Shown here piece after piece: positions 1 through 6,062 of a stretch of 9,494 nucleotides of DNA. The position numbers and the translations under genes are program-made. This stretch comes from Thermoplasmata archaeon (GTDB taxonomy: Archaea; Thermoplasmatota; Thermoplasmata; Lutacidiplasmatales; UBA184), in NCBI GenBank assembly GCA_013044425.1, contig JABEUK010000157.1, forward strand, positions 1 through 9,494, in the 5' to 3' direction. Numbering within the stretch: position 1 is the first letter of the stretch; every line of letters starts with the position of its first letter. Below the pieces are notes generated by a model. It saw only the letters and a program-made list of their open reading frames with translations. It searched no databases and had not been told where the DNA came from.

Positions 1-176
1 GTCATAGCCGGCCGCTTCAGAGCGTCTTTGGTGAGGTCAGGGTGGGGCGACTGGCGTACCGGCGGCGGGGTGAGGAGAACCTGTATGTCGCCGACGGCGT
101 GCTGAATCTGCCCGAGGAGAAGCACTCGCACGGTGTCAGGCGGCTGGTCGCGCTCGAGGTCCCGCGCGGATCGTCG
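1..176 (+). pseudogene. ISKra4-family transposase fragment, cut at window edge and truncated at 3' side
   Basis: The + frame whose codons start at position 3 encodes residues closely matching the conserved N-terminal half of ISKra4-family transposases. Visible in order are SVFGEVRVGRLAYRRRG (about 24-74), then a NL-Y-V-A-D-G-V-L-N-L-P stretch, then EEKHSHGVRRL and a final RGS (about 165-173). In the family this region continues into an RGSF..A segment, a TG..V.KRQ.E motif and the catalytic domain; none of that is seen here. After about position 176 the frame stays open to a TAG at 309-311, but it is then only the antisense of the neighbouring primase fragment. The element is therefore a remnant, 5'-incomplete because of the window edge and 3'-incomplete because of a junction. 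Family assignment is from remembered consensus, not a search. The exact breakpoint could shift by about 10 bp. Confidence 0.72.
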
Positions 177-352
177 GCGGCGGCGAGGACCCGGGCCCGC
201 CCGATCTCGCGGGAGACCTCGAACGCTCGGTCCTCCAGGAGCCCCCGGATCGAGACGGCCATCTCCTCCGCGAGCGCTTCGGCTCCCGGGAGGAAGGGGT
301 ACTCCCCGTAGAGCGCCGATTCCGCTAGAGGCGGGGGATCACGAACTGCCAT
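170..352 (-). pseudogene. priL: Probable N-terminal fragment of archaeal DNA primase large subunit (PriL), truncated by the transposase junction
   Basis: Starting at the ATG at 352, this frame encodes about 61 residues before the similarity stops. It has the typical PriL opening: GEYPFLPGAEALAEE near residues 16-30, then RGLLEDRAFEVSREIGRARV near 36-55. Archaeal PriL proteins share a YPFL..A start, a helix ending in a R..G..RV stretch, and normally run to 350-400 residues with a C-terminal 4Fe-4S domain. Here everything after about residue 61 is replaced by sequence that reads as a transposase on the other strand. The same - frame stays open to a TGA at 17-19, but that tail (Ser/Arg/Thr-rich) does not look like PriL. 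The ATG lies inside the 3' end of the M50 protease gene (28-bp overlap), which suggests translational coupling in an ancestral operon. PriL is essential with PriS for primer synthesis, so an intact copy must exist elsewhere if this break is real. The assignment rests on a short segment. Confidence 0.5.
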
Positions 353-1683
353 GCGAGCAGGATGAGCACGACGAAGGTCGAGATAATGGCCGCCGTCCCG
401 CCGAACCGTTCGGCTCGCTCCGGGGTCCAGGCCTTCTTCGCCCTCGAGGCGAAGGCCGCCATGAAATCTCGGGCGAGGAGCCCGCCGTCGAGCGGGATCA
501 GCGGAAGAGCGTTCGAGGCCCCGAGGAGGAGGCTCATCCACGCGATCCAGTACAGGATGTTCAGCCCAATCCAGAACGAGCCGGGCCCGAAGGCCGCCAG
601 CGGCCCCGTCACATGGAAGAAGCTCTGGGTCGAGCCACCGACCGGTTCGAGCCCGGCGATCGGGAGCACGAGCCAGTTGATCGTGCCCTGGTACGCTCCA
701 TACGGGGTGCTCGGTGGCCAGACGAGCGTGCCTTGGAGCTCCGCCGGGGTGAGGAAGGAGATGTACACGCCGAGGAACGCCGTCTTCGCGTCGGACGATT
801 GATTGGTAAAGGCCGATAACGGTGCGAGCGTGACGTTGGTCGACACCGTCGTTCCGAGGCCGCTCGAGTAGTACTGTAATGGAACCGTCTGACCGGGGTG
901 CGCGTGGCTGAGCGCGGAGGACAGCTGTGCGTTCGTCGTGACCGTCGTGCCGTTCAACTCGGTGATGATGTCGCCGGCGGAGAGGCTCGCATTCTGGGCC
1001 GGCGAGTTCGGGAAGATCTGAACGACTCCGACCCCGTTCGCATTCGGCACGACCGAGCCCGCGACGATCGCCGATACCAGCAGGAAGAGCACCCCGGCGA
1101 GAATGAAATTCGCGAGGACCCCGGCCGCGGCGACCCGATCCCGGCGGATGCGCGGAGCGGCGACCATCTCCGCCTCCTCCGGCTCGACGAACGCCCCGAT
1201 CGGGATGACGCACCAGAGAATGCCGAGGCTCTTGACCGTGATCTTCTGAGAACGGGCCACGAACCCGTGGAACAGCTCGTGGAGCACGACGGCGATGATC
1301 AACGCGACGATCCCATAGCCGAGCGGGATGATCGGGTTGATCCCGGGGATCCCGAGCGCTTCTTGGACGCTCGGCGCCTGCGCGGCCGTCTCGTGGAACG
1401 CCAAGACCGCGTCGATGAGGAGCAGGATCACCATGCCCACCATCGCGATCGCGGCCAGGATCACGCCGATCGTGCTCGCGGCGGTCCAGAACCGGCGGGG
1501 CCGAGCGACCCAGTCGATGAAGTCGCGGCCGCGCCGGGTCTTGATCATCAGCGCGGGCCCGAAGAGCGCGATCGTCCGGTCCTTGCCGATCCAACCGGCC
1601 CGGTACAGGCCGTAGACGATGAGCCCGTAGGCGAGGACGACGAGGAGCGCGATCTCGTAGCCGTTGAAGGAGAACGACGTCAC
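325..1683 (-). CDS. M50-family membrane metalloprotease (site-2 protease type) with PDZ domain
   Basis: A 452-residue polytopic membrane protein of the S2P/RseP superfamily, which cleaves membrane-spanning substrates inside the bilayer. The zinc-binding HExxH is at residues 135-139 (HELFH), embedded in a hydrophobic helix. The second motif, PLDGG, is at 397-401 and supplies the third ligand, Asp399. A PDZ domain occupies about 215-290 (VVQIFPNSPAQ, then SAGDIITELNG). Hydrophobic helices lie near 11-28, 68-92, 118-140, 185-210, 370-395 and 430-448. The start is GTG at 1683; an in-frame TAA lies 12 codons upstream, so no longer start is available. The GTG overlaps the TGA of a 26-codon open frame that itself overlaps the end of rtcB. 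An ATAAA at 1720-1716 could also be part of a private promoter. The 3' end overlaps the probable priL start. The substrate is unknown. Confidence 0.93.
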   Translation of the reverse strand: MTSFSFNGYEIALLVVLAYGLIVYGLYRAGWIGKDRTIALFGPALMIKTRRGRDFIDWVARPRRFWTAASTIGVILAAIAMVGMVILLLIDAVLAFHETAAQAPSVQEALGIPGINPIIPLGYGIVALIIAVVLHELFHGFVARSQKITVKSLGILWCVIPIGAFVEPEEAEMVAAPRIRRDRVAAAGVLANFILAGVLFLLVSAIVAGSVVPNANGVGVVQIFPNSPAQNASLSAGDIITELNGTTVTTNAQLSSALSHAHPGQTVPLQYYSSGLGTTVSTNVTLAPLSAFTNQSSDAKTAFLGVYISFLTPAELQGTLVWPPSTPYGAYQGTINWLVLPIAGLEPVGGSTQSFFHVTGPLAAFGPGSFWIGLNILYWIAWMSLLLGASNALPLIPLDGGLLARDFMAAFASRAKKAWTPERAERFGGTAAIISTFVVLILLAWQFVIPRL

Positions 1684-1756
1684 GAGCGCTCCGAGGCCAT
1701 CGGAGCCGGCCCGCGTTTATGAGCTCTCGCGAGGACGCGGGGAGAGCTCGCCCCGT

Positions 1757-3208
1757 TCATCCCTTCACGACCCCGAGCGGGACGAGCCGGGCGACGCGCC
1801 GGGTAAGGCCGGCGCCCTCCGCGACCCGGACGACGTTCTCGACGTCCTTGTACGCCCCGGGGGCCTCCTCGGTCACGCCCTCGTGGGTCGCGGCTCGGAC
1901 CTGGATGCCCTTCGCGCGCAGCGCACGCGTCACCTCTTCGTAGCGGAAGGTCCGGTTCGCGGCGTGTCGACTGAGACGCCGGCCCGCACCGTGGCAGGAC
2001 GAGCCGAACGAACGGTCCATCGACGTCGCGAGGCCGGCGAGGACGTAGCTCGCGGTGCCCATGTCCCCCGGAATGAGCACCGGCTGGCCGAACGGGCGAT
2101 AGGCGCTCGGCACTTCCTCGCGTCCAGCGGGGAAGGCGCGGGTGGCTCCCTTCCGGTGAACGAGCACGCGCTTCGGTCCGTCGTCCAAGCGGTGGGTTTC
2201 GGTCTTGGCGATGTTGTGCGCGATATCGTAGACGACCGCGAGGTCCATGTCTTCGGCGGGGCGAGCGAACGTTTCGGAGAAGGCGCGGCGCACGCTGTGG
2301 GTGATCGCTTGGCGGTTCGCCCACGCGAAGTTCGCCCCCGCGGCCATGGCACGGAGGTAGCTCTGGCCGTCGTCCGAGGTGATCGGGGCGCACGAGAGCT
2401 GCCGGTCGACGAGCTGCGTGCCCTCGCGAACGAGGCGCTCGTCCATGCGTTGGATGAACTCCGTTGCGATCTGGTGCCCGAGTCCCCGAGAGCCCGTGTG
2501 CAGCATGACCGTGACCTGCCCCGGCTCCAAGCCGAGCGCGAGCGCGCACTCCGGGTAGAACAGCTCGTCGACACTTTGGACCTCGAGGAAGTGATTCCCG
2601 GACCCGAGGGTCCCGAGCTGCTTCGAGCCGCGCTTGCGGGCATTGTCGCTGACCTCGGCGGGGTCGGCGCCCGTCATGCGGCCCTCCTCCTCCTGGAATT
2701 CGAGGTCCTCGGTCCGGCCGAGCCCGTGCTCGACCGCCCAGCGGGCTCCGCCCGCCAGCACCTCGTCGACCTCGCTCGGGTTGAGCGGCCGGCCGCCCTT
2801 CGAACCGACTCCGGACGGGACCGCCCGGTACAGGCGGTCCATGAGATCGCCGAGGCGGGGGCGGACCTCCTCCGTAGTGAGCGAGGTGCGAAGCAGACGA
2901 ACTCCGCAATTGATGTCGTAGCCGATCCCACCCGGAGAGACGATCCCCTCGTCGAGATCGAAGGCGGCGACCCCGCCCACCGGGAAGCCGTAGCCGAAGT
3001 GGATGTCCGGCATCGCGAGCGCGTTACGCTGGATGCCGGGAAGCGTTGCGACGTTCGCGAGCTGCATCAGGGACGGGTCCCCTTCGACCCCCGAGAGCAG
3101 GGCCTCGTTCGAGAAGAGCACCCCGGGGACGCGCATCCCCGGGACCTCGTCCACCGGGATCTCGTAGGTAAACTCGTCGCGGGCGATCAGCCGAGGAACC
3201 TTCGCCAC
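1757..3208 (-). CDS. rtcB: RtcB, tRNA-splicing RNA ligase (3'-phosphate/5'-OH, GTP-dependent)
   Basis: A full-length 483-residue RtcB, which joins 2',3'-cyclic phosphate/3'-phosphate and 5'-OH RNA ends using GTP and Mn2+ in archaeal tRNA splicing and RNA repair. All active-site residues known from Pyrococcus RtcB can be located: Asp98 and Cys101 (GGIGYDINCGVRLL), His206 (LGSGNHFLEV), His237 (VMLHTGSRGLGHQ), His331 (DIAHNIAKTETH) and the guanylylated His406 (GSSCHGAGRRLSR). MPDIHFGYGFPVGG (66-79) is also diagnostic. The sequence is contiguous, so the gene has no intein. The start is GTG at 3208; a TATA-like CTAAATAG about 25 bp upstream fits a leaderless mRNA beginning at or next to the GTG. 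The partner archease is not in the window. The stop TGA overlaps an ATG (ATGA) of a short open frame leading to the M50 gene, so rtcB, protease and the former priL probably formed one transcription unit. Confidence 0.98.
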   Translation of the reverse strand: MAKVPRLIARDEFTYEIPVDEVPGMRVPGVLFSNEALLSGVEGDPSLMQLANVATLPGIQRNALAMPDIHFGYGFPVGGVAAFDLDEGIVSPGGIGYDINCGVRLLRTSLTTEEVRPRLGDLMDRLYRAVPSGVGSKGGRPLNPSEVDEVLAGGARWAVEHGLGRTEDLEFQEEEGRMTGADPAEVSDNARKRGSKQLGTLGSGNHFLEVQSVDELFYPECALALGLEPGQVTVMLHTGSRGLGHQIATEFIQRMDERLVREGTQLVDRQLSCAPITSDDGQSYLRAMAAGANFAWANRQAITHSVRRAFSETFARPAEDMDLAVVYDIAHNIAKTETHRLDDGPKRVLVHRKGATRAFPAGREEVPSAYRPFGQPVLIPGDMGTASYVLAGLATSMDRSFGSSCHGAGRRLSRHAANRTFRYEEVTRALRAKGIQVRAATHEGVTEEAPGAYKDVENVVRVAEGAGLTRRVARLVPLGVVKG

Positions 3209-3230
3209 GGCGCGGCGCGAGCGATGGCGG

Positions 3231-3240
3231 CTATTTAGGC
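3231..3240 (-). promoter_or_regulatory. Candidate archaeal TATA box for rtcB (leaderless promoter)
   Basis: Read on the - strand, this is GCCTAAATAG, an AT-rich octamer in an otherwise very GC-rich gap. Its centre lies about 26 bp upstream of the rtcB GTG (3208). That is the usual distance from an archaeal TATA box to the transcription start, so transcription would begin at or near the start codon. No Shine-Dalgarno sequence precedes the GTG, as expected for a leaderless transcript. The motif is nearly symmetric (CTATTTAG on the + strand), so it might also direct TBP for the divergent gene at 3310. This is position-based inference only. Confidence 0.42.
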
Positions 3241-3309
3241 CATCGAGGCCGCCGCCGAAGGGACAAAGACGGAAGTACGCCGGTGGCCCTGGCGTTCCGG
3301 AGCGCTCCG

Positions 3310-3648
3310 ATGCACCTGCGCGCCGTGCTGACCATTGTCAACTTCGCGGTCGTCGCGGTCGCGCTCGCGATCTTCTTCCTCGTGCCCTCGCTCGCGACGA
3401 TCGCGGTGTACGCGGTCCTGATCTGGATGTTCTCCAGCCTCGTGATCTTTTACACGCCTTTCGGCAACCGTCACATCCGCCCGGTCGGCCCCACGCTCGG
3501 GCCGGCGGCGGGATCGCCCCAGTACGCCTCCTCCTCGGGTGCTGCGCTCCCGTCCTCGGGGATCGGGTTCTGCATCTACTGCGGAACCCATCTCAGTACG
3601 GGGACGACCGTCTGCCCCGCGTGCGGCCGGGTGGTGCGACTTGCGTAG
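3310..3648 (+). CDS. Small membrane protein, two transmembrane helices plus C-terminal zinc ribbon
   Basis: I do not recognise a named family. From the ATG at 3310 the product has 112 residues. Two hydrophobic helices span about 5-25 (AVLTIVNFAVVAVALAIFF) and 28-48, followed by a polar Gly/Pro/Ser-rich linker (about 50-84). The C-terminal zinc ribbon has four cysteines: CIYC (88-91) and CPAC (102-105), spaced CxxC-x10-CxxC. The layout is a membrane anchor carrying a small soluble zinc-binding module, probably cytoplasmic. GGAG at 3299-3302 sits 7 nt before the ATG, favouring this start over the in-frame GTG at 3283, which would add nine residues and lacks a Shine-Dalgarno. It is divergent from rtcB and 15 bp upstream of the next gene, with which it is probably cotranscribed. 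Function is unknown; a membrane-tethered adaptor or nucleic-acid-binding role is only a guess. Confidence 0.75.
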   Translation: MHLRAVLTIVNFAVVAVALAIFFLVPSLATIAVYAVLIWMFSSLVIFYTPFGNRHIRPVGPTLGPAAGSPQYASSSGAALPSSGIGFCIYCGTHLSTGTTVCPACGRVVRLA

Positions 3649-3663
3649 AGGAAAGGTCGTCCG

Positions 3664-3996
3664 ATGACGCGGTTGACCATCGGCCGCCTCCCGTACTGGG
3701 CGATGGCGGTCCTTCTTGCCGCGCTCACGTTCGGCGTCATCTATCTGGGATTCCGCATCGGACTTGGACTGTACTCCTTCGCGCTCCTTCTGCTCCCGAT
3801 CGGCCTCGCGGTGTGGTACATGGCCGAGTACTCGACCACGGCGGCCGTCGCGCCGCCTCCGACGGTCGACCCGGCCCCTTCCATGGCCCCCCCGGAGACG
3901 TTCGACGACCCGGTGATCGAGGCGGACCTGTTCGACTCCCTCGCCGAGACCGAGCCGCGACCGGAGGCGGGAGGGCCGGACCCGCCCGCCCCCTAG
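3664..3996 (+). CDS. Small membrane protein, two transmembrane helices and acidic Pro-rich C-terminal tail
   Basis: I do not recognise a family. The product is 110 residues. Two hydrophobic segments, about 11-29 (YWAMAVLLAALTFGVIYLGF region) and 36-53 (LYSFALLLLPIGLAVWYMA region), are separated by a short RIGLG turn, suggesting a helical hairpin. Residues 58-110 are a low-complexity tail rich in Pro, Ala, Asp and Glu, probably disordered and acidic. The ATG is preceded by a strong purine-rich ribosome-binding site (AGGAAAGG, 3651-3658) that begins just after the stop of the preceding small membrane-protein gene, so the two are likely translated from one mRNA. The stop TAG (3994-3996) overlaps the stop of the convergent biotin carrier gene through a shared CTAG. 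The pairing of two short 2-TM proteins suggests they act together, but no function can be assigned. Confidence 0.75.
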   Translation: MTRLTIGRLPYWAMAVLLAALTFGVIYLGFRIGLGLYSFALLLLPIGLAVWYMAEYSTTAAVAPPPTVDPAPSMAPPETFDDPVIEADLFDSLAETEPRPEAGGPDPPAP

Positions 3997-4532
3997 TCGG
4001 GGACCACGAAGAGCATCGGCTCACGCGCGCGGACGCTGGAGCCGGGCCGAACCTGGAGTCGCTCCACTCGGCCCGCGGCCGGGCTCGAGATCTCGTTGCG
4101 CATCTTCATCGCCTCGAGGATGAGGAGGATCTGGCCCTTGGCGACGTGGTCGCCGTTCTGTACCCGGACCTCGATCGTCTTCCCGGGCATCGGTGGCAGA
4201 ATGGGAACCCCGGGTCCCTGCGCCGCGGTGGGAGGAGCGGGCGACGGTGGAGGAGGAGCCGCGGCCCGGGTGGCCGGACGAGGGTCGACGGTCTCGACGC
4301 TCGAGAGCGCCCACCGTTCTCCGTTCACGTCGACCGGCCCCGGGGGGATCGGCATGCCTTCCGGCCACTGCTCGACGACGACCCTCTCGCCGGCGATCTC
4401 GAGCTCGACCTTCATCGGCGTCGAGGCCACGACGACGAACGGGTGGCGTGCGCCTCCGAGCTCGACCGTAGCGCCGGCGAGATCGACGTCGATCTCCTCG
4501 ACCTTACCGTCGCGTGCGACGCGTACTCGCAT
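3993..4532 (-). CDS. Biotinyl carrier protein (biotin carboxyl carrier / transcarboxylase 1.3S-like subunit)
   Basis: A 179-residue carrier that shuttles carboxybiotin between carboxylase or carboxyltransferase sites. The C-terminal biotinyl domain (about 108-179) carries the biotin attachment motif EAMKM at 140-144, with Lys143 the modified residue. Upstream PMPGKTIEVRVQNGDHVAKGQ and downstream NEISSPAAGRV are typical of this fold. A Pro/Ala-rich flexible linker covers about 84-108. The first ~80 residues form an extra domain with regular beta-like alternation, which the shortest carriers such as the 1.3S subunit lack. The ATG at 4532 lies inside the end of the carboxyltransferase gene (29-bp overlap) and is preceded by a strong Shine-Dalgarno. 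It is the last gene of a - strand operon with birA and two carboxyltransferase genes, so its biotin ligase and partner enzymes are encoded together. No biotin carboxylase domain is fused. Confidence 0.92.
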   Translation of the reverse strand: MRVRVARDGKVEEIDVDLAGATVELGGARHPFVVVASTPMKVELEIAGERVVVEQWPEGMPIPPGPVDVNGERWALSSVETVDPRPATRAAAPPPPSPAPPTAAQGPGVPILPPMPGKTIEVRVQNGDHVAKGQILLILEAMKMRNEISSPAAGRVERLQVRPGSSVRAREPMLFVVPD

Positions 4533-6039
4533 CGATCCACCTCCGCTGGGAATGGAGCCGGCTGCGCCCTTCGTGCGCCCAGGCGCTCATCCCACCGGCC
4601 TCCTCTCGGACGAGCGAGGAGGGAGGCGCGGGAAGGCTCGCGGGGCGGGCGCGGAGCGCCCCGACGATCCCGAGTGCGGCGCTCGTGAGCGCCTCGTCGG
4701 TCAGAGCGCGATCGCGGCGGGCGCGGTAGGCCTTGTACACGGCCGGGAAGACGGCATACGAGATCGCTTCCGCATCGTCCGCGGCCGGGACGAGCGCACG
4801 CACCTCCTCGAGGGCTCGAGCGAACTCGGGAGCGAGCAGGTCCGCGGGCCGGCCCTGGATCGGGGCCGCGTCGGCGAGGACCTTGCGGCGTAGGTCGGCG
4901 TCGATGGGTCCCGGAGGCGCGCCGTAGAGCCCACGGACGTAATCGCGGACCTCGCGGGTGATCGTTTGGTAGCGCGCTCCGGCGAGAACGTTGAACACCG
5001 CTTGGATCCCAACGATCTGGCTGGTCGGGGTCACGAGCGGAGGATAGCCCAGATCCTGTCGGACCCGGGGGATCTCGGCGAACACCTCGGGCAGTCGGGC
5101 GAGCGCGTCCTGCTCCTGGAGCTGGGAGAGGAGATTCGAGAGCATCCCGCCCGGGACCTGGTGGAGCAGGACCTCCCCGTCGGTCTGCAGGCTCCTCAGG
5201 TTCAGCAGCGGCCGGTAGTGATCGAGGACGGTGCGGAAGTACTCGGAGAGATCGGCGAGGGCGGAGAGGTCGAGCTTGGGATCGAGCGGCGTGCCCCGCA
5301 TCGCTCCGACGAGCGCCTCGGTCGGGGGTTGCGAGGCTCCGCCGGAGAACGGCCCCAGCGCGGTGTCGACCGCGGCCGCGCCCGCCTCGGCCGCCGCGAG
5401 GCACGTCAGGGCCGACATTCCGCTCGAGGAGTGCGTGTGGACCACGACCGGCAGACCCACCTCGCGGACGAGCGCCCGGACGAGCGCCGCCGCGTCGCCC
5501 GGCGGCATGAATCCGGCCATGTCCTTGATGCAGAGCTCCTCCGCCCCGAGGGCGGCGAGCTCCCGGCCGAGCTGGACGAACGACGGGAGCGTGTGGACGG
5601 GGGACTGCGTGTAGCAGATCGTTCCCTGCGCCCGGCCCCCGGCCTTGCGTACCGCGTCGATCGCCACTCCCATGTTGCGCGGGTCGTTCAACGCGTCGAA
5701 GACGCGGAAGATGTCGATCCCCCGCCGGGCGGATTCGGCGACGAACTTGCGAACGAGGTCGTCGGGGTAGTGGCGATAGCCGACGAGGTTCTGGCCGCGC
5801 AGGAGCATCTGCAACGGCGTGTTCGGCATGGCCCGCTTCAGGCTCTGCAGTCGCTCCCACGGGTCCTCGTGCAGGAAGCGCAGGCAGACGTCGAACGTCG
5901 CGCCGCCCCAGACCTCGAGGGAGCGGTATCCGATCGCATCGAGCCGCTCGGCCGCCGGGAGCATGTCGCGGGTGCGCATCCGGGTCGCGATCAGCGACTG
6001 GTGCCCATCGCGGAGCACGGTCTCGGTGATGCCGACCAT
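4504..6039 (-). CDS. oadA: Keto-acid carboxyltransferase subunit (PycB/OadA alpha / transcarboxylase 5S-like)
   Basis: A 511-residue member of the HMGL-like carboxyltransferase family, which transfers CO2 between biotin and pyruvate/oxaloacetate. The TIM-barrel opens with LRDGHQSL (9-16; metal-binding Asp11). It continues with EVWGGATFDVCLRFL (42-56), LLRGQNLVGYRHY (79-91) and DIFRVFDALND (109-119). The carbamylated active-site lysine is Lys172 in IKDMAGFMPP, and the metal-binding HTH is at 201-203. The C-terminal PYC/OADA region includes PGGMLSNL (296-303) and VTPTSQIVG (336-344). Length matches stand-alone PycB, OadA cores and the 5S subunit (about 500). No biotinyl domain is fused; the separate carrier gene follows. 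The ATG at 6039 is preceded by GGGAGGAT 8 nt upstream and lies 23 bp after the PccB-like gene. The last ~30 residues are a basic tail that overlaps the carrier gene's start. PycB versus 5S cannot be settled from sequence alone. Confidence 0.95.
   Translation of the reverse strand: MVGITETVLRDGHQSLIATRMRTRDMLPAAERLDAIGYRSLEVWGGATFDVCLRFLHEDPWERLQSLKRAMPNTPLQMLLRGQNLVGYRHYPDDLVRKFVAESARRGIDIFRVFDALNDPRNMGVAIDAVRKAGGRAQGTICYTQSPVHTLPSFVQLGRELAALGAEELCIKDMAGFMPPGDAAALVRALVREVGLPVVVHTHSSSGMSALTCLAAAEAGAAAVDTALGPFSGGASQPPTEALVGAMRGTPLDPKLDLSALADLSEYFRTVLDHYRPLLNLRSLQTDGEVLLHQVPGGMLSNLLSQLQEQDALARLPEVFAEIPRVRQDLGYPPLVTPTSQIVGIQAVFNVLAGARYQTITREVRDYVRGLYGAPPGPIDADLRRKVLADAAPIQGRPADLLAPEFARALEEVRALVPAADDAEAISYAVFPAVYKAYRARRDRALTDEALTSAALGIVGALRARPASLPAPPSSLVREEAGGMSAWAHEGRSRLHSQRRWIDASTRRTRR
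4538..4544 (-). promoter_or_regulatory. Strong Shine-Dalgarno for the biotin carrier gene
   Basis: On the - strand this reads GGAGGTG, followed by GATCG and the ATG at 4532, a 5-nt spacing. It lies within the last codons of the upstream carboxyltransferase gene. It fixes the carrier's start and supports high-level, coupled translation of the small carrier subunit. Confidence 0.7.
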
Positions 6040-6062
6040 CGGACGAATCCTCCCGCGGGCGG

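Noticed and set aside
355..1594. The - strand frame offset within the M50 gene that continues into the priL fragment
   Set aside because: Upstream of the ATG at 352 this frame is an out-of-frame shadow of the protease (Arg/Pro/Asp-rich). Only the part from 352 downwards looks like protein.
1664..3238. Long + strand open frame (524 codons) opposite rtcB
   Set aside because: It is the antisense of rtcB, whose catalytic motifs are all intact. The antisense product is Arg/Ala/Gly/Asp-rich with no motif, as expected for high-GC antisense frames.
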